DNA of 64,000 nucleotides from Bradyrhizobium sp. NFR13 (GTDB lineage: Bacteria > Pseudomonadota > Alphaproteobacteria > Rhizobiales > Xanthobacteraceae). Shown one piece after another: positions 36,613 to 43,777 of the stretch (position 1 is its first letter; each line of letters starts with the position of its first letter). The notes below the pieces were generated by a model. The model did no database searches. It was not told where the DNA came from and worked only from the letters and a program-made list of their open reading frames with translations. The stretch spans positions 473,890-537,889 of the forward strand of contig NZ_FOTP01000004.1 of the NCBI RefSeq assembly GCF_900114605.1. Direction: 5' to 3'. The translations under genes and the position numbers were made by a program.

Positions 36613-36836
36613 TACGACACCTCCAGCTTGCGGCTGTTGGCGCGGATGACGCGGGCCAACTCGGTGGCGTCGTCGGTGAGCATGACGATGTCGGTCATGT
36701 CGTTGCCGGCAGTCTGAAGCCTGCGCATCACTTCGCGCTCGTCGCCCAGGTCGACGTCGGCATGCGCAAGAAGCAGCGCCATTGATTTCAGGAGCTGATC
36801 AGTCGACGCGGCGGTGGCTGGAAGGTGAGGCGACAA
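36612..36836 (-). CDS. First small gene of the early left operon
   Basis: 74 residues (DQLLKSMALLLAHADVDLGDEREVMRRLQTAGNDMTDIVMLTDDATELARVIRANS), acidic, two helices. It is the first gene after the operator-bearing promoter at 36865-36918 and overlaps the next gene by 1 bp. A regulatory or anti-repressor role is possible; not recognised. Confidence 0.6.
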   Translation of the reverse strand: MSPHLPATAASTDQLLKSMALLLAHADVDLGDEREVMRRLQTAGNDMTDIVMLTDDATELARVIRANSRKLEVS

Positions 36837-36864
36837 GGCGGCGGCTCCCGGTGGTGACGGGAGT

Positions 36865-36918
36865 AATTTAGCGAAACGGCTAACTGTCTGTCAAGAAATA
36901 CTTAGCCAATACGCTAAG
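36865..36918 (-). promoter_or_regulatory. Leftward promoter with two operators
   Basis: On the minus strand: TTGACA (36894-36889), 17-18 bp spacer, CTAAAT/TAAATT. Operator TTAGCG-AAAC-GGCTAA (36868-36883) lies over the -10 and spacer, and TTAGCC-AATA-CGCTAA (36902-36917) just upstream of the -35. The same palindrome occurs twice on the other side of the repressor gene. Confidence 0.7.
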
Positions 36919-36924
36919 CTCCTA

Positions 36925-37569
36925 TTAGCCGGGATAATCCGGGCCGTAAATAGCTCTGTCGATTACGAAAATCGCCACTGGTTGGATATCGGTTAAAGGG
37001 GGGCCGACAATGGTGTCCAAGGAAATATTCCCTGGAATGGAGCCGATCTGCAGATAGCCGACCACTATCTCAAGATTCACCTCGTCCACGCCAAATGAGC
37101 TTTTTGGTCCTTCGTTAAAAACGAGGGCGCAGAGACGGCGAGCGGCCCACTGAACCTCGTCAATTTCATCGACGAGGATTGGAATAAGGCGAATGATATC
37201 GAATTCCCGGAAAACCGGGTAAAGAGAATCATCCCGCACGGTAGCCCATATCGGCGTATCCGCTCTCAAGGGCGGTGTTCGAGCGATGACGACCGGATAA
37301 TCCTCGTTGAACCCATAGATAGTAAATTTTCGGGCCCATATTTCGCCGCCCAAGAAAACCCTCAAGGGCTTTTCGTCTGCCATGAGTGCAGATTCTTCGA
37401 CTTGAAGCGCACCCGCGAGCTTTTCAAGCCATTCGGGGGAGAGGGGCGTTTGCCCCCTCTCCAAGTTTGATATCGTGATTGCGTGAGCCCCGATCTTCTC
37501 TGCCAGTTGTTGTTGGGAGAGTTTTCGCTTTTTCCGAACCGTCGCTATCTTATTGGGGTGTCTTGCCAT
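36925..37569 (-). CDS. CI-like prophage repressor
   Basis: 214 residues. An XRE-type HTH (KIATVRKKRKLSQQQLAEKIGAHAITISNLERGQTPLSPEWLEKLAGAL, residues 6-58) and a C-terminal S24-type dimerisation domain (DDSLYPVFREFDIIRLIPI has the Ser and the usual GD-like turn). The catalytic Lys is not certain, so self-cleavage is open. It should bind the four TTAGCs-N4-sGCTAA sites that flank it and keep both early operons off. Confidence 0.85.
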   Translation of the reverse strand: MARHPNKIATVRKKRKLSQQQLAEKIGAHAITISNLERGQTPLSPEWLEKLAGALQVEESALMADEKPLRVFLGGEIWARKFTIYGFNEDYPVVIARTPPLRADTPIWATVRDDSLYPVFREFDIIRLIPILVDEIDEVQWAARRLCALVFNEGPKSSFGVDEVNLEIVVGYLQIGSIPGNISLDTIVGPPLTDIQPVAIFVIDRAIYGPDYPG

Positions 37570-37603
37570 TTAGCTGTTCTACTATGTCAATCGACCGCAT
37601 CAA

Positions 37604-37653
37604 TAGCGCTAACGCTAGGTCGAGCCTTGTAATAACTTAGCGTTACCGCTAAG
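37604..37653. promoter_or_regulatory. Repressor operators between the CI-like and Cro-like genes
   Basis: TAGCG-CTAA-CGCTA (37604-37617) and CTTAGCG-TTAC-CGCTAAG (37636-37653), same core and spacing as the two sites at 36868-36917. The second site lies 10 bp before the Cro-like ATG. Confidence 0.7.
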
Positions 37654-37663
37654 TATACGTCTT

Positions 37664-38032
37664 ATGAGCAAATCACCACGACAATGGCGCCTTGATCGAG
37701 GTCTGACACTGTTTGCCGCCGCCCGCCTTGTTGGCGTGGCTGGCCGCAATCCCGCTCGCACTTGGCAGCGCTGGGAGACTGGTGAACTTGAGCCCCCGCT
37801 CAATGTCGTAAGCACCATCTCGGAGAAGAGCGAAGGTTTGGTCACCTTGGATTCGTGGCGAGACGTTCGCTCGGCGCGTTTCAGTGCGGTGTGTACCCCC
37901 ACGCTCGGTGAAACGGCCGGCCGTGAGTCCGCTGCATCTGCCGATCCCAATCCTGAAAGCTTAGAATCGCCTCAGCCCGTTCATGGGCTCGGCGATCGCA
38001 TTGTTGTTCCAGTCTCGGACGGCCCGGCATGA
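37664..38032 (+). CDS. Cro-like regulator, divergent from the repressor
   Basis: 122 residues. N-terminal HTH of the Cro type (SKSPRQWRLDRGLTLFAAARLVGVAGRNPARTWQRWETGELEPP) and an unstructured C-terminus (PNPESLESPQPVHGLGDRI). It is the first gene of the rightward operon and would compete with the repressor at the operators. Confidence 0.7.
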   Translation: MSKSPRQWRLDRGLTLFAAARLVGVAGRNPARTWQRWETGELEPPLNVVSTISEKSEGLVTLDSWRDVRSARFSAVCTPTLGETAGRESAASADPNPESLESPQPVHGLGDRIVVPVSDGPA

Positions 38033-38039
38033 CCGCCTT

Positions 38040-38297
38040 TCATCCCTTCCGTACCGAGACTTGCTTGAGGCGGCGCTGTGTCATGAGCCGGGCCGACTTT
38101 AGCTTCATCAATTCCGCGAGCGGTGCGCTGTCGGCTCTTTTGCCGATCCCGTCCAAAATGGCCGCTCCCTGCCGTGGTGATATTGCCCGGCTGCCGACAA
38201 GCGCAGAGACCACATCGCTGATGCCGGCAAGAGATGCGCCAGTGTTTTTTCCAATTATCTCAGCAAGGGTCTTTGTTTCGGGATTCAAGTCGACCAT
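38040..38297 (-). CDS. Small hypothetical protein against the early operon
   Basis: 85 residues from ATG 38297 with GGAG at correct spacing. NPETKTLAEIIGKNTGASLAGISDVVSALVGSRAISPRQGAAILDGIGKRADSAPLAEL looks like an orderly helical protein and may be a small transcriptional or anti-sense regulator. It is read opposite to its neighbours; the plus-strand ORF here has low-complexity content. Confidence 0.5.
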   Translation of the reverse strand: MVDLNPETKTLAEIIGKNTGASLAGISDVVSALVGSRAISPRQGAAILDGIGKRADSAPLAELMKLKSARLMTQRRLKQVSVRKG

Positions 38298-38404
38298 TTC
38301 AGTCTCCGTTGGTTCGGTTGGCACCACCAACGAGGGATGTAAGCCGGGTGAGTCGCAAGGCTCATCCGGCAAGCATCCCGGTAATACACATGGGCGCTGC
38401 AGCA

Positions 38405-38587
38405 TCAGTGAAGCGTCCAGCCCATCTCTTTGTAGTACAGCGGGCCGTGCAGCCGGATCATCTCCTGATCCCATGCCCGATACCGCGCGACGGCAGCCAG
38501 GGTGTGACCCTCGGCGGCCCGCGTCCGGATCCGGGCGGGAGGTGTGATGACCAGTCGTCGCAATGTCACAGGCTTATCCTTTGCCAC
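38405..38587 (-). CDS. Small hypothetical protein
   Basis: 60 residues from GTG 38587 (VTLRRLVITPPARIRTRAAEGHTLAAVARYRAWDQEMIRLHGPLYYKEMGWTLH). Composition is like a real protein, but no ribosome site supports it. Between here and 38845 the sequence holds only further short, weak frames. Confidence 0.35.
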   Translation of the reverse strand: MAKDKPVTLRRLVITPPARIRTRAAEGHTLAAVARYRAWDQEMIRLHGPLYYKEMGWTLH

Positions 38588-38844
38588 CAGGCGACGGACA
38601 GACGCGCCGGGGTGGTGCGCGCCTGTCCGCCCTCGTGCGCCTGGTAGGGCCGGGGCTCACCCTGCAGGCAACGGTTTCCCGATCGCAGCCCGGCACATGC
38701 CGCCGCGTTGGGCCCAATCGAAAATCTCTAGCTCTTCGGCAGTCGCCTTCGTCGTCGCCAAACTTTGTCGGCGCGCTGCCTGGTTGTCGTTAACTCGCGA
38801 TGTTCTGCGTGACGCCTTTCGTCCCAACCATAGGGACACAGGTG

Positions 38845-39270
38845 ATGTCGGAAAAATCCGAAATTCGGTCGGAAACCATGAGTGAGCTGCTTTTAAGTGA
38901 GGCATCGAGTCTGTTGCGGGAAGTCGCCGGCGATCGTCGTGCCGATGAATCCAAGAAGGCGGTGCTTCGGCGGGTGGGGCGTGAAGTCCAAGACTGGACG
39001 GCATCTCGCATCAAGGACGTCTGGTATCGCGACCGGCGCGTGCGTATCCGCGCCTACGAGGTCGAGTATTTGCGCGCGCTGGTGAGCCGGCGCCAGGAAC
39101 AGAAAGCAGAAGTCAATGAACTGGAAGCGCTACGCGACCGGGTCTCGCGCATCGAGCGGCTGCTGGGAGCAACAGATCCGGCGTTCCACAGCCCGTCGAT
39201 TGCTGCGGCTCGGCAGCAACTCAGCGAGATGGCTGGAGAGCCTCGCGTTGTGGATCGATCCAACACTTGA
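38845..39270 (+). CDS. Helical hypothetical phage protein
   Basis: 141 residues from ATG 38845. The central part has a possible DNA-binding helix pair (KAVLRRVGREVQDWTASRIKDVWYRDRRVRIRAYEVEYLRAL) and a coiled coil (RRQEQKAEVNELEALRDRVSRIERLL). It resembles early phage proteins that bind DNA at replication starts, but no named family was found. Confidence 0.6.
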   Translation: MSEKSEIRSETMSELLLSEASSLLREVAGDRRADESKKAVLRRVGREVQDWTASRIKDVWYRDRRVRIRAYEVEYLRALVSRRQEQKAEVNELEALRDRVSRIERLLGATDPAFHSPSIAAARQQLSEMAGEPRVVDRSNT

Positions 39271-39312
39271 GGCTGAGGCTATTGCGAACCTTGACACGAC
39301 AGGAGAGAGCCA

Positions 39313-39681
39313 ATGACTGAAGCAATGGGAAGAGCCGTCGCTGCGTCCGATGTGGCCAGCATTGTGGGAAGGATGGGTCCGCGCCATCGTGTGCTGGATC
39401 CGACCGGCATCGATCGCTTGGTGGTGGAGACGTTGACGGATACGTCGGCGGACTATCGGGCCGCGGTGAACCGCCGACTCGGTGCCTTTGTGGCCATGCT
39501 ATACGGCCGTCCGGATCTGGCGCCATTCATCTCGGACGATCTCGAGTTCCTGTTTCCGGCGGCAGTGGTCGGCGCCATCGCAAGGTGCCCTATGAGGTCG
39601 TGCGGGGCGTTCTCGCGCTACGATGTGGACGAGTTCAGAGCTCATCTGCTGTTTGCAGCACCGATCGGCGGTGTGGCATGA
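39313..39681 (+). CDS. Hypothetical phage protein upstream of the replication gene
   Basis: 122 residues. It ends in the ATGA overlap with the next gene at 39678, so translation is coupled. Sequence (GPRHRVLDPTGIDRLVVETLTDTSADYRAAVNRRLGAFVAMLYGRPDLAPFISDD) is not recognised. Confidence 0.55.
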   Translation: MTEAMGRAVAASDVASIVGRMGPRHRVLDPTGIDRLVVETLTDTSADYRAAVNRRLGAFVAMLYGRPDLAPFISDDLEFLFPAAVVGAIARCPMRSCGAFSRYDVDEFRAHLLFAAPIGGVA

Positions 39682-40631
39682 GCATGAACTACGGCGTCGT
39701 TTGGCCATCATTCTGGACCGGCTCCACGGGCCGGCGGCTTCGCGGCGATGCCAATGCCCAACTCGTTTCGCTGTATCTGATGACGTCGCCGCACGGGAAC
39801 AGTCTGGGCATCTACCGTTGCCCTCTCCAGTACATCACGCTGGAAACAGGATGCCCCATCGAAGGTGCATTGAAGGGGCTTCGAAGGCTCTGCGAGATTG
39901 GGTTCTGCACCTTCGATGAAGCGACGGAGACGATCTGGGTCCACGAGATGGCGCGATACCAGATCGGCGCCGACCTGAAGCCGCAGGACAAGCGGCAAAA
40001 ACACATTCAGCGCATCTTCGATCAGATAGAGAACAAGCTGATACAGCAATGTTTTTTCGAGAAGTACGGATCGTCGTACCATCTGACGGCCCCGCCTGTT
40101 CCTCCGTGGAGTGAGGCACAGGATGAAGGAGCATCGAAGCCCCTTCCAAGCCCCTCCGAAGCCAATAACAACTTCAATATCAATAACAACTTCAAGACAG
40201 ACTCTCTCGCGCATCCTTCGGATGACGCAGAGACGGACAACCAAAAACCGAAGCCGAAAGCCAGGGCAGTCAAACCACGCACGCCGATCACGAACTCTGA
40301 CGGCTTCGACGAGTTCTGGTCCGCATGCCCGCTGAAAAAATCCCGAGCGGCGGCGCTGAAGGCCTGGCCAAAGGCGATCGCCACCGGTGCGACGCCTGCC
40401 GAAATCACCGCAGCAATGCGCCGGTACGCAATCGAGCGGGCAGGGCAGGACCCTCGCTACACCAAACACCCGTCGACGTGGCTGAACGCCGGATGCTGGG
40501 CCGATGAACCCACTAGCCCGCTCGGTCACACGTCGCCTGCCGGCATGAGCGGTTATGCGCAGATCTTGTTCACCAGACACATGGAGCGAAGCGGTGAGCC
40601 GATTGCCGACGCCTACGACCACCAGGACTAG
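39678..40631 (+). CDS. Phage replication protein, helicase-loader/initiator type
   Basis: 317 residues from ATG 39678, overlapping the previous stop. The N-terminus (MNYGVVWPSFWTGSTGRRLRGDANAQLVSLYLMTSPHGNSLGIYRCPLQYI) is a winged-helix-like domain typical of phage replication proteins, then an Asn/Pro/Lys linker, then the C-terminal FDEFWSACPLKKSRAAALKAWPKAI..YTKHPSTWLNAGCWADEP block found in DnaT-like or O-like phage proteins. It probably starts replication of the element. Confidence 0.7.
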   Translation: MSMNYGVVWPSFWTGSTGRRLRGDANAQLVSLYLMTSPHGNSLGIYRCPLQYITLETGCPIEGALKGLRRLCEIGFCTFDEATETIWVHEMARYQIGADLKPQDKRQKHIQRIFDQIENKLIQQCFFEKYGSSYHLTAPPVPPWSEAQDEGASKPLPSPSEANNNFNINNNFKTDSLAHPSDDAETDNQKPKPKARAVKPRTPITNSDGFDEFWSACPLKKSRAAALKAWPKAIATGATPAEITAAMRRYAIERAGQDPRYTKHPSTWLNAGCWADEPTSPLGHTSPAGMSGYAQILFTRHMERSGEPIADAYDHQD

Positions 40632-41295
40632 CCAAGGCTCGCCTGGGACCGATCTGCCGCTGGCGAGCGAGCTCGCGGCGATCCGTCTCGGGTGGGAGGA
40701 CGGCCACCTGTCGGCGCCTTTGCCCGAGCCGGTGCGCGAGCGCCTGACCAAGCGACTGGAGCTGCTTCGATCGTGCTCGAGGCCCGCTGCCGTCGAGGCG
40801 ATTGAGGAGGAAGTTGCAAAGCTGATGCTGGGCTTCCCGTCGACGCGCGGGGTGCCTGTGATCGAGGTGCAGCTGCAGGTGCGCAAGTATGCCGAGGATC
40901 TGCTCGGCGTGCCCTTGTGGGCTATCAAGGACGCGTGCCGAGATATTTCGAGAGGGTCGGTGCCGGGACTCAACCCCGACTTCCCGCCGACATCGCCGCG
41001 CTTAAGACTGGTCGTGAACGGTTACGTGACCAAAGTCCATCACGAGGCGCAGCAGATCAAGCAGGTGCTTCACGCGCCGATCTTGCGGCCTGCTGACCCG
41101 GCAGTCTGGGAGTCAATCAGGGCAGGGCTCGTTGCCAGGTCTCGCGAGCTCTCCTGCTTGCACGACACGCCGCCGAAGCCGGCGCCCACTTTACAGGAGA
41201 TCGAGGAACACTACGCCAATCACGGTCTGGCGTTTGAGCGCAGGCGCGACATCCACGGCGATAGAGCCTCAGACGACCGTGAGGGGGAGGGGTAG
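40594..41295 (+). CDS. Hypothetical phage replication-linked protein
   Basis: 233 residues from GTG 40594 with GGAG at 7 bp. It overlaps the preceding gene by 38 bp in another frame. A Pro/Thr-rich start is followed by helices (LTKRLELLRSCSRPAAVEAIEEEVAKLMLGFPSTRG, VRKYAEDLLGVPLWAIKDACRDISRG). It looks like the partner of the replication protein; a loader role is possible but unproven. Confidence 0.6.
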   Translation: MSRLPTPTTTRTSQGSPGTDLPLASELAAIRLGWEDGHLSAPLPEPVRERLTKRLELLRSCSRPAAVEAIEEEVAKLMLGFPSTRGVPVIEVQLQVRKYAEDLLGVPLWAIKDACRDISRGSVPGLNPDFPPTSPRLRLVVNGYVTKVHHEAQQIKQVLHAPILRPADPAVWESIRAGLVARSRELSCLHDTPPKPAPTLQEIEEHYANHGLAFERRRDIHGDRASDDREGEG

Positions 41296-41380
41296 CCGGA
41301 TTTCTATCGCAAGAGGGCTGCTGGACCGCATGGGTTCGAAACTTCTCAAAACACCAAATTAAAATCCAAGGATATCAATT

Positions 41381-41773
41381 GTGGCTAAGGGCAGAAAGCC
41401 GAAGGCGACCCACCTCCGCCTCGTGGATGGCACGCACAGACCAGAACGACACGGAGACCCTGCGGCGGCGCAGAGAGCTGTGGCACAGGCGGCGGCGGGC
41501 TTTGGGCCACTGTCCCGACCGCGGTACCTGACGGGCGCCGCGAAGGCGGCTTGGGAGCGGTACGTCGCACCGGCTGTGTGGCTTGATGCTTCTCGTGAGC
41601 CGGCGGCGATCGCCTTCTGCGAACTCTGGAAGGAGATGCGAATGGCACCGACGACGTTCCAGGCGGCCAAGCACAGCCAGATGCGTGGATACATGAGCGA
41701 GCTCGGGCTGACGGACGAACGCAAGCGCGCTGTTCAACCTGCTACGGAGGAGCGCGATGAGCACTTCGATTGA
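41381..41773 (+). CDS. P27-type phage terminase small subunit
   Basis: 130 residues from GTG 41381. MAKGRKPKATHLRLVDGTHRPERHGDPA is the typical P27 N-terminus, followed by GPLSRPRYLTGAAKAAWERYVAPAVWLDASREPAAIAFCELWKEM. This subunit recognises the packaging site. The large subunit that should follow is absent. That is the key oddity of the element. Confidence 0.8.
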   Translation: MAKGRKPKATHLRLVDGTHRPERHGDPAAAQRAVAQAAAGFGPLSRPRYLTGAAKAAWERYVAPAVWLDASREPAAIAFCELWKEMRMAPTTFQAAKHSQMRGYMSELGLTDERKRAVQPATEERDEHFD

Positions 41774-41924
41774 CCAGCATCGGTTACTTGCGCGGTTGGT
41801 CGGCAGTGCGACCGTGAGCGCGATACATGTGCAGGGGGGAGGGGGGATTAAATGTCTGGAGCAAAGAAGAGCCTCTACCGCACGTTATCTCACCTACAGA
41901 ATTTTTCCCTCTGTGGGGATTTGA
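41757..41924 (+). CDS. Short ORF overlapping the small terminase stop
   Basis: 56 codons from ATG 41757, with GGAGG 6 bp upstream inside the terminase gene. The first 26 residues (STSIDQHRLLARLVGSATVSAIH) look orderly, then the frame runs into GGGGGGAGGGGGG and low-complexity sequence. This may be the cut-off start of the next packaging gene at a deletion junction. Confidence 0.3.
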   Translation: MSTSIDQHRLLARLVGSATVSAIHVQGGGGIKCLEQRRASTARYLTYRIFPSVGI

Positions 41925-41987
41925 GAGTGGAAACCTTAGTCGAAACTGAAGAAGCACCTGCATTTCAGTGCTTTTCAAAACTTCTTG

Positions 41988-42104
41988 CGAGGTTCGCAGG
42001 GGTTTCCAATGAGGGGATGTGCGAACTGATCGCGAATGAAAACAGAGGAATGTCTTGATCAATCAACGAGGTTCGCAGGGGTTTCCATTGCGAACTACTG
42101 GAAA
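41988..42104. repeat. Paired repeats in the gap after the terminase gene
   Basis: The 21-mer beginning CGAGGTTCGCAGGGGTTTCC occurs at 41988-42008 and 42067-42087. In each, GTTCGCA pairs with a downstream TGCGAAC (41992/42020 and 42071/42089). The second also has GGTTTCCA/TGGAAACC. The rest of the gap 41925-42134 holds no gene. Confidence 0.6.
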
Positions 42105-42134
42105 CCACATAATTGAAATTGGTCGGACTTAGAT

Positions 42135-42635
42135 ATGCAAGAAACGCGTGGCTGTAAAAAGTGCGGCGAAACTTTTTCCTACGAACGGTCCCGTAGTAAC
42201 GGGCGACCTCGTTTGTTTTGCTCAGAATTTTGCAGAACCGCGCGGGTGGCCGAACTGAATGCGGGATATCGCTCCGACGGCAGGTACCGCTCGCGTGCTC
42301 ACACGGCCCGCGAGGCAAAATACGAGAGAACCTGCGAGACATGTCAGCTTCCATTTCGCACTGTAAACCCCGTGACGAAGTGTTGTAGCCGTCGTTGTGG
42401 CTGGCTTCTCGCTCAACGGACGGCGCACTTGACTCGATCGGTAAATGCAGCCGCTCGACGCGCGCGGGTATGCGAGCATTGCAAGGGGCCGTTCATCATG
42501 CGGAATCCCTCGGGAGCGGCTCGAGCCGGCAAAAGCAGAGAGGGTCGGTTCTGCTCGCGGGCGTGCGTGACAGAACACCGCTCCAATAGCGGTGCGTCGT
42601 CGGAAGTGGCAGCGATAAGCTGTGTGGAGGTCTAG
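42135..42635 (+). CDS. Triple zinc-finger hypothetical protein
   Basis: 166 residues with three copies of a CxxC...CxxxC-type unit: CKKCGETF..FCSEFC (8-33), CETCQLPF..CCSRRC (66-87) and CEHCKGPF..FCSRAC (112-142). Each could hold one Zn. Between the units are Arg-rich helices, so nucleic-acid binding is likely. Not recognised as a named family; its place right after the packaging gene suggests a phage regulator or packaging helper. Confidence 0.6.
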   Translation: MQETRGCKKCGETFSYERSRSNGRPRLFCSEFCRTARVAELNAGYRSDGRYRSRAHTAREAKYERTCETCQLPFRTVNPVTKCCSRRCGWLLAQRTAHLTRSVNAAARRARVCEHCKGPFIMRNPSGAARAGKSREGRFCSRACVTEHRSNSGASSEVAAISCVEV

Positions 42636-42636
42636 A

Positions 42637-43035
42637 GTGGCCGAGGACTCCGCGCACCAAAGCTGCATCTCGTTCTCCACGGGGTATCTTGAAACTTTGG
42701 CGAAGCTGAACAATGCGCAGATGTACGTCGCACTTCGGGCGGTAGTCGACGAAACGCCCGGTCTGTCGAGGACGTTGGCGCTCGCCGTGCGAGACCAAGC
42801 AATCCGGGAGCTCGCTGCCATCTACGGAGCGGCAACCAGCGCCCGGCGCGTCACTGCCGCTTACTCTCGCTATCTGGGTAATGCGTGGCACAGCGAGCGT
42901 GACACCGGTCCAGCCGAAAACGCACCGATGGATGGTGTCCTCCTCTTCAAGATAGCCATGGCGAATAGTGGAAATAGCATCGGCTACCATCAGATCCGCA
43001 ATATTTTGCTCGGTCACCGCGGTAATAGAATTTGA
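42637..43035 (+). CDS. Helical hypothetical phage protein
   Basis: 132 residues from GTG 42637, whose GGAGG overlaps the end of the zinc-finger gene. MAEDSAHQSCISFSTGYLETLAKLNNAQMYVALRAVVDE and TLALAVRDQAIRELAAIYGAATSARRVTAAYSRYLG look like a real soluble protein. No family found. AT content rises after its stop. Confidence 0.5.
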   Translation: MAEDSAHQSCISFSTGYLETLAKLNNAQMYVALRAVVDETPGLSRTLALAVRDQAIRELAAIYGAATSARRVTAAYSRYLGNAWHSERDTGPAENAPMDGVLLFKIAMANSGNSIGYHQIRNILLGHRGNRI

Positions 43036-43138
43036 GAAAACCCCCCGTGTTTCTCAAATTCAACTGGTTCAGAGTTCGTCCGTAGTTAAATTGACACGGC
43101 GCACCTCATGCCCGCTGTCTCATCAACATGGGCAGAAC

Positions 43139-43414
43139 ATGAATCTGTTAAGTGGAATAGCCAGTCTTGTTACAGGCGCCCGTGCCTCGTCTGTCGGTGA
43201 TGGCATTGATCAGCTCCGGGCAGAGCGACAAGTAACGCAAGCAGCGCTTCGGGGCAGTGCGGAGCGCCGTCGCACTTTGATGCTCAGCGACGCGCCTGAT
43301 GATCAAATTGCGGCGATCGACAAAGTAATCGACGGCTATCACCTTACGCTCGAGCGCCTTGAGCTCAAAGAAGGCGTCCTGATTGCACAGATGCAACACG
43401 CGGGACGTCAGTGA
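43139..43414 (+). CDS. Coiled-coil hypothetical phage protein
   Basis: 91 residues from ATG 43139. A short hydrophobic start (MNLLSGIASLVTGA) is followed by a long helix (IDQLRAERQVTQAALRGSAERRRTLM) and a second coil (IDKVIDGYHLTLERLELKEGVLIAQM). Its stop overlaps the next ATG as TGATG. Confidence 0.5.
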   Translation: MNLLSGIASLVTGARASSVGDGIDQLRAERQVTQAALRGSAERRRTLMLSDAPDDQIAAIDKVIDGYHLTLERLELKEGVLIAQMQHAGRQ

Positions 43415-43620
43415 TGGCCAAAGGTCAGATCGCAATGATTGACTACGAGCGTGGGGCCGGATTCATCGCCCGTGACGATGGAGAGCCAGATCTGTGCTTC
43501 CACTTCATGGATTTGGGGAGCGAGAACGTCGCCGCTCCGGGTGCCCGCGTGATCTTTGAATCAATACGTTCTTCGAGGAGCGCGAAGCCCAAGGCGGTTA
43601 ACGTGAACGTGGTTACCTGA
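43414..43620 (+). CDS. Cold-shock-like domain protein
   Basis: 68 residues from ATG 43414. The pattern GQIAMIDYERGAGFIARDDGEPDLCFHFMDL..APGARVIFE matches the cold-shock OB fold (K/G..FD..KGFGFI...G.D.FVH...L), although the RNP motifs are altered (GAGFIARDD and LCFHF). It may bind single-stranded RNA or DNA, for example as a transcription antiterminator. Confidence 0.65.
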   Translation: MAKGQIAMIDYERGAGFIARDDGEPDLCFHFMDLGSENVAAPGARVIFESIRSSRSAKPKAVNVNVVT

Positions 43621-43777
43621 TGAGCAAAGGGGATTAATCCTTGAGGTCCAGATGGTTGGACGGACGGGTAATTCAACGTCAATTTCCGCACTATTCTAGA
43701 AAAACTTGGAATTCGATCCAGCAGCTTTCGCGACTACGGATGCACTGGCGCGGATCAACAACAACAGGAGAAATACC

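Noticed and set aside
38029..38547. 172-codon plus ORF
   Set aside because: Ser/Pro/Arg-rich shadow; the minus gene 38040-38297 has a ribosome site.
39708..40973. 421-codon minus ORF over the replication genes
   Set aside because: Arg/Ser-rich; the plus-strand genes have coupled starts and family motifs.
41988..42087. CRISPR array
   Set aside because: Only two copies of a 21-mer, with no further units and no cas genes.
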